Below, piece by piece: positions 1-11,868 of a stretch of DNA of 64,000 nucleotides. The notes under the pieces were generated by a model, which ran no database searches, had not been told where the DNA came from, and saw only the letters and a list, made by a program, of their open reading frames with translations. The stretch is taken from assembly GCA_028689205.1 (NCBI GenBank), contig JAQTWP010000003.1, positions 1 through 64,000 on the forward strand. The letters run 5' to 3'. The position numbers and the translations under genes were made by a program. Source of the stretch: Candidatus Altimarinota bacterium (GTDB taxonomy: Bacteria; Patescibacteriota; Gracilibacteria; BD1-5; UBA2023). Position 1 is the first letter of the stretch. Each line of letters starts with the position of its first letter.

Positions 1-1379
1 GGCCAAAGAGAACTAGAAAACCAAGTATCAAGAACATCTTCATCTCTTTTTACATTGTCTTTTCAGTATTTATCATATACACCTTGTTCATCTTCAGAAA
101 CAGCAACTAATTCTCAAGTATTTACATCAAAATATGCAGGAATTTGATGTCACCACCATAATTGTCTACTTATACACCAATCTCTAAGATTAAAAATCCA
201 ATCTTCTAGTGTTTTATTATATCTTTCCGGAACTATTGTGAATTCTTTTTTCTTATATCAAGCAATAACCTTATTTACCATTTCTGATGATTTTACGAAC
301 CATTGTGTAGAAACAACAGTTTCTATTTTACATCAAGTTCTTTCGCAATAACCAACTTTATGAGTATAAGGTTCTATTTTTACAAGATTTCATTTTGATC
401 TAAGAAGTTCTACTATATTTTGTCTTGCTGTAATATAATCTTGTCATGCAAATATTCATGCTTCACGAGTCATTCTTCAATTCCTATCTATAGCAGAAAA
501 ATCTAGTTTTAGATTATGTTTTTTGGCAATTTGAAAATCAGCTGGATCATGAGCTGGTGTTATTTTTAGAACTCAAGTACCAAAATCCTTGTCAACACTA
601 TCATCTCAAATAATAGGAATCTCTTTGTTTACGATTGGAAGAATAACATTTCTTCATATCATTTTTTTATATCTTTTGTCTTTTGGATTAACTGCAATTG
701 CCTGGTCTGCAAGTAAAGTTTCTGGTCTAGTTGTAGCAATTATAAGTTCATTATCTGATCAACTAACGAAGTAAGTAATATAGTACATATTGGTTTCTTC
801 TTCTTTATGTACAACTTCTATATCACTAACTACAGTTTGAAGTGCAGGAGAAAAATTAACCATATATTCTCAACGATATATAAGTCATTTATTATATAAA
901 TCACAAAAAGTATATTCAACAGTCTTATTAAGTCATTCATCAAGTGTGAATCTTTCTTTTGACCAATCACAACTTGCTCACATTAATTTAATTTGGTCTG
1001 TAATATTTTTATGATATTCATCTTTCCATTTCCAAACTTCAGATATGAATTTTTCTCTTCAAATTTCAGTTCTACTTATTCATTGACTAGATAATTTCTT
1101 TTCTACAACATTCTGAGTAGAAATTCATGCATGATCAGTCCCAGGAATCCATAAAGTTTCATCTCATTTAAGCCTATGATATCTAACCATTATATCTTCA
1201 AGAGCAAGAGTAAGCGAATGACCTATATGAAGATTACCTGTTACATTTGGTGGTGGCATTGGAATATAGAAGGTCTTCCCTGTTTCTGACTTTTTAGGTA
1301 AGAATTTATCTCAGTCAAGCCATTTTTGATATATATTTTTTTCAAATTCCTTTGGATTATAACTTTTATTGAATTCCAT
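1..1379 (-). CDS. valS: Valyl-tRNA synthetase, N-terminal part (cut by window edge)
   Basis: Class I synthetase that charges tRNA-Val in the cytoplasm and edits mischarged threonine. The 459 visible codons run from the start at 1379 to the window edge, so the KMSKS loop and anticodon-binding domain lie outside. Seen: [16 protein letters not shown] (residues 40-55, the HIGH motif), PGTDHAG with its glycine encoded by TGA, and near the left edge [11 protein letters not shown], the family motif in which WW is TGG TGG and the following G is TGA. This separates Trp from Gly decoding. The gene is divergent from the gene at 1520. Identification is secure; only the missing C-terminus is unknown. Confidence 0.97.
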
Positions 1380-1464
1380 TTTTTTATATTAATATTTAAT
1401 AATGCTATTAATATACATATTTTGTTATTTTTTCAAATTAAAAAATGATTTTATTTGTTATTTT

Positions 1465-1493
1465 TTGCTTTTATACCCCAAATCTGCTATAAT
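1465..1493 (+). promoter_or_regulatory. Probable sigma70-type promoter
   Basis: TTGCTT and TATAAT are separated by 17 bases in the divergent gap between valS and the gene at 1520, with the -10 box 26 bases before that start. It fits a vegetative promoter for the three-gene run 1520-4208. It is a match by eye only. Confidence 0.55.
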
Positions 1494-1519
1494 AACTGCA
1501 TATATTAATTACTATAAAA

Positions 1520-2311
1520 ATGACTGACGATTGTAATTCATCACAAATATATGAATATAAATTCATTCTCTGAGAAATAAGTTATACTGTTAAAGATTCA
1601 AATGAACTTTGATTAATATTTGAGATGTTGGCATGAGATAAAGAAATATCACCTATTCTACACTGGAATATAATTATGGAATTAGATGAAAATCTTATTA
1701 ATATAATTAAATCTTATAAATGACTTATTAATTGTCTTAAGTATTTAAATGAAAAAAATTCATTTCTACTTCTTGTAAAAATATCAGATGAACTTCCAAA
1801 TATAGTACAAGACGCAAGAGAATTAGGAGAAATCCTAGCTCGCATATATGAAGAAAATAATAAATTAAGATTAATAAGACAAATGAGAAATAAGTGATTA
1901 ACTAGATTAATTACTTCATCACAGGATTTACTTAATATTATGGAATGGGTATATGATTGTGCAGAAAAAGAAACCCTAGAAATATTATGACCAGAAACTA
2001 TTAGATGACTTTTTATATATCCTCAAGATATATACAATGTTCTTCATTATCTTAATAAAGAAAACAAAGATTATCTTATTGAGCTGATTTGACTTAATGA
2101 AATAAGTAAAAAAATAAAATCATGGCAAGATTTTCTTTTGCTTTTAAAATGAATGAGTTATATTAAGGTTAAACAATTCCTATCTTTGTATAGTCGTCAT
2201 CAAATAAAAGATTTTTTTAAAAACGATAGAGAGTTCAAATATTTCTTGATGAAACTATCAGATAAAAAAGAAGAATTATTCCTTGAATATTTATGAATCA
2301 ATAAAAAATAA
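1520..2311 (+). CDS. Hypothetical helical protein
   Basis: A 263-residue protein that I do not recognise. It is rich in Leu, Ile, Lys, Glu and Asn, has no signal peptide or membrane segment, and looks mainly alpha-helical. TGA occurs about ten times, as in the phrases ILGEIS and ILGPETIRG. The start ATG lies 26 bases after a good -10 box. The stop is TAA and the next gene starts four bases later, so it is probably cotranscribed with the amidohydrolase at 2316. No catalytic motif is evident and no function is proposed. Confidence 0.85.
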
Positions 2312-2315
2312 TAAT

Positions 2316-3413
2316 ATGGATATTAAACAATTACTTATAAATAATAGAATAAAAAATGAGATTCTTTCTACGAATAAGAAAGATTTTTTTGTTGATAAAA
2401 TTACTGATCTTGAAAAAATAAAATGAAGTAAATATAAAATGATTGACTCACATCTTCATATAGTTAACTTCAAACAAGAAACAGAATGACTGAAAAAGCT
2501 TCTTTATTATATGGATAAATCTAATATTGAAAAATGAGTTATTTTTGGTATGCCTGTACGTAAAATGTGGTCAGAAACAGAAAGAATTTCACCTGATTAC
2601 TACCTTGATGATGATACATCTTGTTATTATGATTCTTTCACAGATTGAATAGTTGCAGAAGAATACAACAGTTTAACAAAAGAAGAACAAAAAAGATTCT
2701 ATCCACTTATTTGTTGATTTAATCCAATGGATATTAATGCAATAAGACATATAGAAAATATGTTCAAATTCTATCCATGAGTATTCTGCTGAATTGGCGA
2801 AATATTATTAAGACATGATGATCTTACATTTATGACACAGTGAGAGCCACCAAGAATAAATAATAAGGCAATGTATCCTATTTTTGAATTCGCCTGTGAA
2901 TACGATTTACCAATACTTGTACATAATAATATTTCTTCTCCAGGAGTATCTGATCATCCAAAATATTTATATGAATTAGAATCAATTCTAAGAGATTTCC
3001 CTAAGGCCAAAATAGTATTTGCTCACTGTTGAGCTTCTAGAAGAATTAATTCACCATATTACAAAAAAATGATTGAAAGACTACTTAGCGAATACCCTGC
3101 TCTTCATATTGATTATTCTTGGGTTGTTTTTGATGAAATAATAATGAAAAATGAAGAAACAATTAAAGAATGGATTGAATTAACTGAAAAATTCTCAGAT
3201 AGAATTCTTCTTTGATCTGACATATTATGAGACTGATTCCATAAAATTGGATATATAAATAATAGATTCGATATATTCCTTGATATGCTTACACCAAAAA
3301 CAAGAGAAAATCTATGTATAAAAAATGCAGAAAAATTATATTCAAAGAAAAAAAATACTGTTGAAAACAATAAAAAAAGAATTTTTCCTAGTTTAAATAC
3401 AATAGAATTATAA
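2316..3413 (+). CDS. Amidohydrolase-2 family metal-dependent hydrolase
   Basis: A 365-residue TIM-barrel hydrolase of the amidohydrolase-2 type, a family that hydrolyses or decarboxylates small carboxylates using a metal bound by His and Asp. Seen in order: IDSHLHIV (first HxH, about residue 43), a long first half, LPILVHNNI (second metal His), VFAHCGASRR (third His) and LLGSDILGDG (catalytic Asp), spaced as in the family. Several of these glycines are TGA. It follows the gene at 1520 by four bases. The substrate cannot be read from the sequence. The fold assignment is solid. Confidence 0.85.
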
Positions 3414-3437
3414 TAAAATATTCACAAAATAATCTTT

Positions 3438-4208
3438 ATGAAAAAAATTAAAAAATATCTTAGCAATAAAAAAAATATTATCTATATTAGAAAAAGAACA
3501 AAATACACTCTAATAGCAACTTTTATATTTTCTTTTGTAGCTTTTTGATATTTCCAATTTTCAAAGAGCACTTCTAATTTAGAACAGGCTTTTATAGATA
3601 AAAATTCTACTCAAATAACTAAATTAATAGACAAAATAGATATTAATGAACTAATAAAAAGCTGACTTAGGGATGAACTAATTAATTCTAATTTTACAAC
3701 TAGTGAAAAAGAAAGCTTAATAAGTGAAACATGAATTTTTTTGAATAAAAATCAAATAGCTAATAAACTTGAAAATTTTTTATTAAATTTAATGTCAGAT
3801 AAGGATTTTAATGTTTATTTATTTTGAATTCTATATTGAGTATTATATACTTTCGCATTATATAAAATTGTAGTTGATAAAGATCTTTCATCTTCTATAG
3901 CATATATCTGATTCTTTACTGCGAATTACTGATTATTTTTTTCTAATTGATATATAAATGCTTCATTTTGATATTTTATAGCTGCTGTAATGTGAACAAT
4001 TCTCGTAATTGTAAATGAAGTAATTGCAAAAGAGATTAGAGATTGAAAAGCGATTTCTTGATGAAGGAAAAGAATGGAAAATTATCTTTCAAAAAATGAT
4101 ATTAAGGAATTTTCATCAATAATTAGTGAAGTTATGGATAATAGAAAATTATCTTCTGAAGATCTACAACTTCTAATTGAACAGCACTCAAAAAATGAAG
4201 ATATTTAA
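3438..4208 (+). CDS. Hypothetical integral membrane protein
   Basis: A 256-residue protein with one hydrophobic segment near residues 25-40, a charged extracytoplasmic-like stretch of about 90 residues, then three or four closely spaced hydrophobic segments (about 120-200) and a polar C-terminal tail. Many of the glycines in the membrane segments are TGA codons, which is why the gene is invisible in the standard code. Last gene of a run that ends at the hairpin at 4213. I do not recognise the family. Confidence 0.8.
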
Positions 4209-4212
4209 ACTA

Positions 4213-4243
4213 AAAAACTTCTGATTTTATCAGAAGTTTTTTA
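4213..4243. terminator. Rho-independent terminator, bidirectional
   Basis: AAAAACTTCTGAT and ATCAGAAGTTTTTT form a stem with a three-base loop, flanked by A-run and T-run. It lies between the convergent genes ending at 4208 (+) and 4261 (-) and can serve both. Confidence 0.8.
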
Positions 4244-4260
4244 TTAGATAATTAATTTTA

Positions 4261-5493
4261 CTATATATTTTCTGAGATAAATTTTTCAGTTGTAGGATCT
4301 CTCTTACCAATTCTAAAAGTATATCAATCTCAAATATCGTAAGTATCAAAATCAGCAACCTTTCATGTTGTAATGAAACTAAATATCCTATGATAATGTC
4401 ATCATTCTTTATCAAGTGTTCAAACACTTTGTTTGACAAATTCTGCTTCAACTCAGCCTCAGAATAATATTTTTCATAATGTTCATTTTTCAGAAGCATC
4501 TTTTATTTCATCTAACGTCATTCAAGTTAGGGCAATATATTGTTCATTTGCAAGTTCTAATTTATTTCAATTATATAAATTCATCGCAAATGGTCATTTA
4601 TTAAACATTACATCTGCCATTTCTGTAAACATATTCATTTTTTTGAAAATTTCATAGAATTTTGCATCAAATAATTTATCTCCATAAATTAATCCCATTT
4701 CTTTTTTAAAAAGAGCTAAGGAATCTTTAAATCCAAAAGGAATTCAATCTAGTCACTTACTTCAATAGTATTTATCTAAATGTGATTTTATTTCTTCTTC
4801 AGTCATATCTTTAGTCTCTTCTGTAATATCTCAAGAAATTCTTACTGATCAAGCTCAATTATTAATTCCAAATGATGACCAATTAAGATTTTTTTGATTA
4901 TTTTCATCTGCTCAGATCTCAAAATGAACATTCTGGTATCATTCATTATTATTAAGTAGTGGAAGCATTTTATAAACTTTTTCTTTATAGAATCAATGAT
5001 AAACTCTTTCAATTAATGCATTTTTTCTTACTCAATTTTCTTCATACCATTTCGCAGCTAATTCTTTTGCTTCTCCAAGACTAGTTAATCAAAGACTATC
5101 TGCATAAGCTTTATTTACCCAAGAAAGTTTACCGCTTTCATAAATAGCAATATGGGGACAATTATCAGTTAATGATTCTTGGTCGTCTCATTCCCTTGGC
5201 GGTAGTGCAAACATTTTCTCAAGACATTTTGCTTTTATTATGAGTTGTTTCGCATAAGTATTAATTATATTTAATTTTTCTTTTAGATATGTATCAGAAT
5301 AACCATTTGGGTTATTAAGAATAGCATTAATTTTATTGTTAATAATAGGTAATTTAAAAATAGCAACAAGTTCTTCAACTATTTCTGTTACTTTGATTGT
5401 ATCTCATTTAATTGTTTCAAAATCAAATCATTCAAGAGATTCTTCGTATTTTTCCCAATCTATTTCATCAAATTTTGGTCAAGACATAGTCAT
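4261..5493 (-). CDS. PAS-domain protein without an output domain
   Basis: A 410-residue soluble protein. A PAS-like stretch at about residues 105-150 reads AIYESGKLSWVNKAYADSLG, the typical sensor-domain pattern in which a residue pair is followed by VN.AY...LG. A second similar stretch near 290-330 reads LELANEQYIALTGMTLDEIK, again a PAS hallmark. The C-terminal beta-rich stretch ends in YTFRIGKRD. I see no histidine kinase, GGDEF or receiver domain, so the signal output is unknown. Two in-frame ATG codons (5493 and 5487) could start it. It is divergent from dnaE. Confidence 0.75.
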
Positions 5494-5605
5494 AAAATAT
5501 TATATTAAAGATAAATAATCACTTAACAAAAAGTAGTTTTATAATGTGATTATATAAACTGTCAAAATTAAGCAAGAAATTCTATTGAATAAAAGTCAAA
5601 TTCTA

Positions 5606-5634
5606 TTGACAGAATAAAGATTATTATTTTTAAT
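5606..5634 (+). promoter_or_regulatory. Possible dnaE promoter
   Basis: A consensus TTGACA is followed after 17 bases by TTTAAT, about 90 bases before the dnaE start, in the 229-base divergent gap 5494-5722. The -10 box is weak. The remainder of the gap is AT-rich without further visible structure. Confidence 0.4.
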
Positions 5635-5722
5635 ATAAATTAAATAAAAAAATACAATTAGATTTCCGAATTTTTAAAAAATGAATATATTCTACTTATA
5701 TAAAATTTAATATAAGAATCAA

Positions 5723-8700
5723 TTGTCTTTTACACATCTACATGTACATACTAACTTCTCAATACTAGATTGACTAGGAAAACCAAAGGAATTCGTAAAA
5801 AAAGCAAAGGAACTAGGAATGACTTGACTTGCAATTACAGATAGCTGAAATCTCTATGGTTTTTTTGAGTTCTATAAAGCATGTAAAGAAAATTGAATTA
5901 ACCCAATTATTTGAGTAGAAGCTTCAATATCCAAGAAATGAATAAGCTATAAAAGTAAGGATAATGAATACTATGAAATAGTACTTCTAGCAAAAAATAG
6001 TGAAGGACTTAATAATATTATAGAGCTTGTAAGTACATCTTATCTTGAATGATTCTATTATAAACCTAGAATTGACTTTGATTTATTATCAAAATATAGT
6101 GCTAATCTTGTTGGACTTTCAGGTTCCTATCTTTGAGAAATAGCACAGCATATTATAACTTGAAAAAGTGAAGATTATATAGTTTCTAGAATTGAATTCT
6201 ATCAAGGTATATTCTGAGCAGATGATTTTTATCTTGAAATACAAGAACATCCAGATAGACCCAGCCAAAGTAAAGTTAACGAGTATATAATTAACTTATC
6301 CAAAAAATATAACTATAAAGTAGTCTGAACTAATGACGCACATTATATTAATGAATCGGACGCTGAACCTCAGGATTTACTTTTTTGTATATGAGATTGA
6401 AGAGCTCTTGATGATCCTGATAGACCAACTTTAATTGATGGTAACTATTCACTTAGGTCATCATGAGAAATGGAAGAATTATTTTCTAATTGTCCCGCTG
6501 CATATAGAAACACTCAAGAAATCAATGAAAAAGTAAATATAGAAATTAAATATTGAGAAACACTTATTCCGGTTTCTGAACTATGAGAAAATGAAAAGAA
6601 TATATATAAGCAGTATATTGAATATACAAAGAGTTTTACTAATTTATTAATACCTCAAGAAGAAGAATGGTATCTTAGATATCTTTGTATGAAATGACTT
6701 AATTATAGATATGACTACCAATTTTCTGAAGAAGAAATTTTTTTACTTGTAAGTAAGCTTATTATAGAAAAACCAGAAAAGCAACTTAGCCAAATGTCAG
6801 CGGAAGAATTACAAACCCTTTCAAAATCATTTTTCTCCGAACAAAAAAACAAATTCATAAATGAATTAAAACAAGAACAATTAGATATAATCCTGAGACT
6901 TGAATATGAATTAGTAGTAGTTGACCTTATGTGATTCAATTGATATTTCATAATAGTTGCTGACTTCATTAATTGGGCAAAAGATAATTGAATTCCAGTT
7001 GGTCCATGAAGATGATCAGCCGCCTGAGCACTTCTGGCTTATCTTTCTGGGATTACAGATATTGATCCCCTTAAATATTCCCTACTTTTTGAGAGATTCC
7101 TGAATCCTGCTCGTGTATCCATGCCAGATATTGATGTGGATTTTTCTGATAAATGAAGATGAAAAGTACTAGAATATGTTCGTAATAAATATTGACATGA
7201 TCACGTGGCACAGATTTGTACATTCGGTACTCTTGCAGCTCGTGCAGCAGTGAAAGATATCGGTAAAGTACTCTGAATTCCTTTTTCACAAATGAATGAA
7301 GTTGTGAAGCTTATTCCTACTAAACCTTGAATTAAAATAAAAGATGCTCTTGAAGAAAGTACAGAATTCAAAGCATTATATAATTCTGAAGATAAGTGGA
7401 AAAAAATCATTGATAATGCAATGAGGCTAGAATGATCAGTAAGACAGCTTTGAGTTCATGCCTGTGCAGTAATAATAGCGCCAGAAAAAATGACTAATTA
7501 TTGCAGTCTCCAACATCCACCAAAAGATGATGCAGTTACAGTAACTCAATTATCACAATATCCACTTGAAGACCTCGGACTTCTTAAAATGGATTTCCTT
7601 GGACTAAGAAATCTAACAATTATTGATAGATGTCTTAAGATTATTAAGAATAATAGTGCCAAAGATATTAATCTTCTCAAGATTAATTATGAAGATAAAA
7701 AAGTATTCAAAATATTCTGTGATTGAGATACAACTTGAGTATTCCAGTTCGAATCATCAGGTATGAGGAAATATCTTAAAGAGCTAAAACCTAATGCATT
7801 TGAAGATATTATTGTTATGGTTTCTCTTTATCGTCCAGGTCCGATTGCGTATATCCCTACTTATATTAATCGTAAGCATTGAAAAGAAAAAGTAAAATAT
7901 CCGCATGTTTCTCTAGAAAAAATCCTAAAACCTACTCAATGAATTGCAGTTTATCAAGAACAAATAATGCAGCTCGTTCAAGCTTTTGCCGGTTTTTCAC
8001 TTGGTGAAGCTGATGTACTTAGACGTGCAATTGGTAAGAAAAAGATTGATCTTCTAATGGAACAGAAGCAAAAGTTCATTGATGCAGCTATAAGTCAATG
8101 ACATCCAAAAGAATTGGCAAAATATATATTCGAAGATATTATTGAACCTTTTGCGGGTTATTGATTCAACAAATCACATGCGGCTTGTTACTCTATGATT
8201 GCATATCAAACAGCTTATTTAAAGGCATACTTCCCTACCGAATTCATGACTGCACTTATGGTGTCAGATGAAGAAGATATGGAGAGAATTACACTAGAAA
8301 TTAATGAATGTAAAGCTAAAAAAATTAATATTCTAGCACCCGATATTAATCAATCTTTGAAACATTTCACATATATAGACAACAAAAATATAAGATTCTG
8401 ACTAAAAGCTATTAAATGACTTGGTAATTGACCAATTGACACAATCAGAGCATGACGTGAAGAATCTAATTATTCTTCAATCCAAGATATCATCGCAAAA
8501 ACTTCGTGAGATGTAATTAACAAAAAATCACTAGAAGCACTTATTCTATCTTGAGCCCTTGATGCTTTCTGAGAAAGAGCAAGTCTGCTTGCATCAGTAC
8601 CAAAAATCACAAGTTATCTAAAAGAAATTGAAAAGAAAAAAACAACTAATCAAATATGACTTTTTGATATGTGATGATGAAGTAATCAGGATCTAAGATT

Positions 8701-9622
8701 TTCTCTAGAAACTGCAATTCCAATGACTTACGAAAAAAAAATCAAATGAGAAAAAGAAATAATAGGATATTCTGTTACCGGTCATTGACTTGATTGAATG
8801 AAAAAATATCTTAATTCAAAATCAAGCTGATTGGAACTTGTCATAGAATTCCAAAAGCAAATGAAAGAAAAACAAGCAGAAATAATTGAAGAATTCATTC
8901 AAGACGATCTTTCTCATAATAATGAAGATTGATGATTCGAAATAGGTAATCATCCAGATTTTCACAAAAAAGAAACTGAAGAAAAACCACCTCAAAAAAC
9001 TGAAGCTACAAAAGATAAATTCGAAAGAAAAAGAGATCCAAAAGTTAAATTCTTCTGATTCGTAACTGCTATTAGGAAAATGCAGACAAAAACTTGAAAA
9101 ATGATGATGATTGCAAATTGTGATTCCACTTTTTTCAAATTCAATATTACAGTTTTTCCTAGAGATTATGATAAATTCTCGAATTCTATAACTCCAGATA
9201 CTATTGTAATGATTGAATGAAATCTTAAATTCAATGAACAAATGGAAGAAATAGCTGTAATGCCATTAAGTATCAAATCTACTTCAATTACAAGTCTTAG
9301 GAATCAAGCAATAGAGGCGTGAGGTTTTAGAGAAAATGAAAAAATTAATTACCTGGATGACACTGAAGATATAATCAAAGCAACTGAAAAAATTGAAGAA
9401 AAGAAAATAGAAGAAAAGATTCAGAAAAAAATTGATAGATTCACTATCCAAGTACCAGCACATTGAACAAAAGATGACCTTATCAAATTAAAAGAATTCT
9501 TACTTAATCTAGACTCAGGAGATATAAATATTTATCTTGATATCAAATGACAAGAAATAGATACGAAGATTAAAGTTACAGAAATCAGTGAAATTGTTTC
9601 CTGGGTAAAAAATAATTGGTAA
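5723..9622 (+). CDS. dnaE: DNA polymerase III alpha subunit
   Basis: The replicative polymerase, 1299 residues, normal for DnaE. The N-terminal PHP domain begins [18 protein letters not shown]; the catalytic domain contains VGPGRGSAAGA and the aspartates of [10 protein letters not shown]; further on are [10 protein letters not shown] and SLYRPGP, then the helix-hairpin-helix and OB-fold region. The start must be TTG at 5723: the frame is closed by TAA at 5708 and no ATG exists between that stop and the conserved HLHVH. The usual ITDHGN of active PHP domains reads ITDSGN here, which suggests a weakened or lost metal site. A charged insert near residue 1060 ([11 protein letters not shown] and a following Glu/Lys/Pro-rich stretch) precedes the OB domain. 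Confidence 0.97.
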
Positions 9623-9693
9623 AACAAGTATATAATTGAAATTAATTCTATTTTATAGTATAATTACGTGTATAAAATTAATAAGATAATCGA

Positions 9694-10515
9694 ATGAATA
9701 ATTCAATTGAATCAAATAATTCCATAGAGAACAGTCAATTCACCCTCAAATGGAAGGCACATTTAGAAGAGATTTTCATAGATAATGAATATCTGAGAGA
9801 TTATATTGAGAACGCAGACCATTGACTTGTTCATAGTGAAAATGTTTATAAAAAAGCTTTAGAGATTTATGATGAATTCAATCTCGAAGAACAATCAAAT
9901 ATAAATCTTGAACTTATTGAAATGATGTCAGTTTTCCATGATATTGGTAGATTTCATCATAAAAAATGTGACAAAAAACATCAAAAATGCTGAATGGCTC
10001 AAGTAAAAATGTATGCCAAAAAAACCAATATGAATACAGAAGATGTGTCAAAGCTTTCGGACTTTGTGAAATATCATGATTATATGTCTAAAGACCTTGA
10101 TCCTAATCAAAAAGAACCATATTCAATAGAATGACAGATAGCAAGAGTTGCCGATAAAATGTCAGTTGATCCAGTAAGTGAACTAAGAAGATATTGGGAT
10201 TATGGTAAAAGGATTTGAGCAACATTATTCAATACTGAAATAAGTATGGGAGAGAGATTAGAATTTTCTTTTGATAAAAGATGAACTATTAAATCTGACC
10301 AATTAACATATTTCCTTGCACTTCTTGGAACTGCACCAGATAGTATTAATAATAACGTTCTAAAACAAAGTTATATTGATTGGTCAAGTCACAAACACAA
10401 GGCTGAAGAAGAAATATACAAAATTATGGAAGAGGAATGATATCAGCTTGAAAGCATTATTAAAGTAAAAGCAATTATTCAACTATATAAAACCAAAAAA
10501 CATTTACAATTTTAA
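9694..10515 (+). CDS. HD-domain phosphohydrolase
   Basis: A 273-residue soluble protein of the HD superfamily, metal-dependent phosphohydrolases acting on nucleotides or phosphoesters. Seen: the first His in DHGLVHSENV (about residue 50), the His-Asp pair in MSVFHDIGRFHH (about 85), and later KYHDYM and the Asp of RVADKMS, which together resemble the H...HD...D pattern. The substrate cannot be inferred. A -10 like TATAAT sits about 40 bases upstream of the ATG, and the ATPase gene follows by 10 bases, suggesting an operon. Confidence 0.8.
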
Positions 10516-10525
10516 ATAACAAAAA

Positions 10526-11035
10526 ATGAAAATAGCAATTGTCTGAGCTCATTGAGTAGGAAAAACTACCCTGTCAACTATTCTAGCTGAAGAACTAGGA
10601 TTAGCAGTAATAAAAGATATAGTCCCGGAAGCCTACCATCTAGGTTTTACTATTAATGAAGAAACTCCAATAGAAACACAAATCTGGCTTACAGCCAAAC
10701 AAATTGAATTAGAAAGAAATATTGTAAATTTTGTTGCTGATAAATGTTTAATTGATTATTATATTTATTGAGATGTACTTCTTGATGATACAGATGTAAA
10801 AAAAGTATTAAAAAAACTTATAGATAGAAACGCTAGCTATGATTATATTTTGTATATTCCTATCGAATTCCCACTAGTAGATGACGGACTAAGATCTATG
10901 AATCCAGATTTTCAGAGACTGATTGATGCTAGATATCATGAATACCTAGAAGATTCTTGATTAGAATACCATATAATTAAATGAAGTATCGAAGACAGAC
11001 TAAAAACAATTAGAAAAATTATTACACCTAAATAA
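10526..11035 (+). CDS. Small P-loop ATPase/kinase (AAA_28 or NadR-like)
   Basis: A 169-residue single-domain P-loop protein. Its Walker A is GAHGVGKTT at residues 9-17, with TGA codons for the first two glycines of the loop. Further features are VIKDIVPEAY, a pattern EIxxxEAY common in AAA_28/NadR-type nucleotide kinases, IWLTAKQIELE, a likely Walker B at CLIDYYIYGD, and FPLVDDGLRS with an RxxRK-like tail. The family includes nicotinamide-riboside kinases, but the short length and lack of a nucleotidyltransferase domain leave the substrate open. It follows the HD gene by 10 bases. Confidence 0.7.
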
Positions 11036-11045
11036 AACCAAACCT

Positions 11046-11236
11046 CGTCATTGCGAACCTAGTGAAGCAATCCACTCAGTTTTCGTCATTGCGAGTAAAC
11101 GAAGCAATCCAGAAAACCTCCTAATGGATCGTCACAGTTTATGCCCTTTAGGGTACGATGACGTTCATCTTTCGTCATTGCGAGGCGCTGTGAGCGAAAG
11201 CGAGGAAGTACTCTTGGGGTGAACGAAGCAATCCAC
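11046..11236. repeat. CGTCATTGCGA...GAAGCAATCC repeat cluster
   Basis: Three copies of a unit starting CGTCATTGCGA and ending GAAGCAATCC occur at 11046-11074, 11084-11111 and 11173-11236; the third has a longer GC-rich middle. Between copies two and three lies another dyad (ATCGTCA... and ...GATGACG). The stretch is clearly richer in GC than its surroundings. The motif resembles dispersed repeats I know from many unrelated bacterial genomes. The rest of the gap to tRNA-Phe is AT-rich and shows no gene. Confidence 0.75.
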
Positions 11237-11374
11237 ACAAGCTATACAAATAGATTAGCACAGTTTTTTACGAATTTATAGCAATAACAGCAAGAATTAA
11301 ATATAAATGAAAAAATAATTATTTAGCATATTTAATAAAAAAATTAATTAAATCAAAAAAACTCATAAAACAAT

Positions 11375-11401
11375 TTGCAATAATCATTTTTTCTATATAA
11401 T
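11375..11401 (+). promoter_or_regulatory. tRNA-Phe promoter
   Basis: TTGCAA, a 15-base spacer and TATAAT precede tRNA-Phe. Downstream of the -10 box is AAGCCCACT, the same sequence that follows the -10 of the tRNA-Gly cluster at 33433. Confidence 0.55.
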
Positions 11402-11419
11402 AAGCCCACTAATTTATCT

Positions 11420-11494
11420 GGCGGGGTAGCTCAGTGGTAGAGCAGAGGCCTGAAAAGCCTTGTGTCGAAAGTTCAATTCTTTTCCTCGCCACCA
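11420..11494 (+). tRNA. tRNA-Phe (GAA)
   Basis: A full cloverleaf: acceptor GGCGGGG/CCTCGCC, D arm GCTC/GAGC, anticodon loop CTGAAAA giving anticodon GAA, T loop TTCAATT, and an encoded CCA end. A terminator follows at 11511. Confidence 0.95.
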
Positions 11495-11510
11495 GAAAAT
11501 ATAAAACCAC

Positions 11511-11550
11511 AAAAAACGATACAAAGCCAATGCTTATGTATCGTTTTTTT
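11511..11550 (+). terminator. Rho-independent terminator after tRNA-Phe
   Basis: AAAAACGATACA and TGTATCGTTTTTTT form a strong stem with a T-run, directly after tRNA-Phe and before the AbiEi/AbiEii-like pair. Confidence 0.8.
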
Positions 11551-11604
11551 GTAATAAATTTTGAAAAAAACTTAAGATGAGTATAATATATAGGATATAA
11601 AAAC

Positions 11605-11868
11605 ATGAATATGAAAACAAAATTAAAAGAATATTTAGAAACTAGAAAAAGTATTTTTTGGTATATAAAAGATATTAATTCTCTCTCAGATGAAGCAATA
11701 CTTGAATGAATAATTAAGTATTGAGATTGGATTGATCTTAAAGAAATTTTTAAAATATTCTGAAAGGAAGAATTCAAAAAAATATATGATAATCTTCTAA
11801 ATAAAAAAAGAACAAATCTTGAAAAAATTGAAATAAATTTTATTGATCTTTTTATAAAAAATGCATAA
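11605..11868 (+). CDS. Putative antitoxin-like partner of AbiEii protein
   Basis: An 87-residue protein with no recognisable motif; a second in-frame ATG at 11611 gives 85. It overlaps the next gene by eight bases (ATGCATAA), which suggests translational coupling, and its position directly before an AbiEii-family nucleotidyltransferase is the usual place for a cognate antitoxin or companion subunit. It lacks the longer winged-helix layout of classical AbiEi, so naming it AbiEi would go beyond the evidence. The promoter (TTTTGA, 17 bases, TATAAT at about 11561-11589) shares its -35 surroundings with the repeat family at 12494, 14361, 15176 and 16417. Confidence 0.6.
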
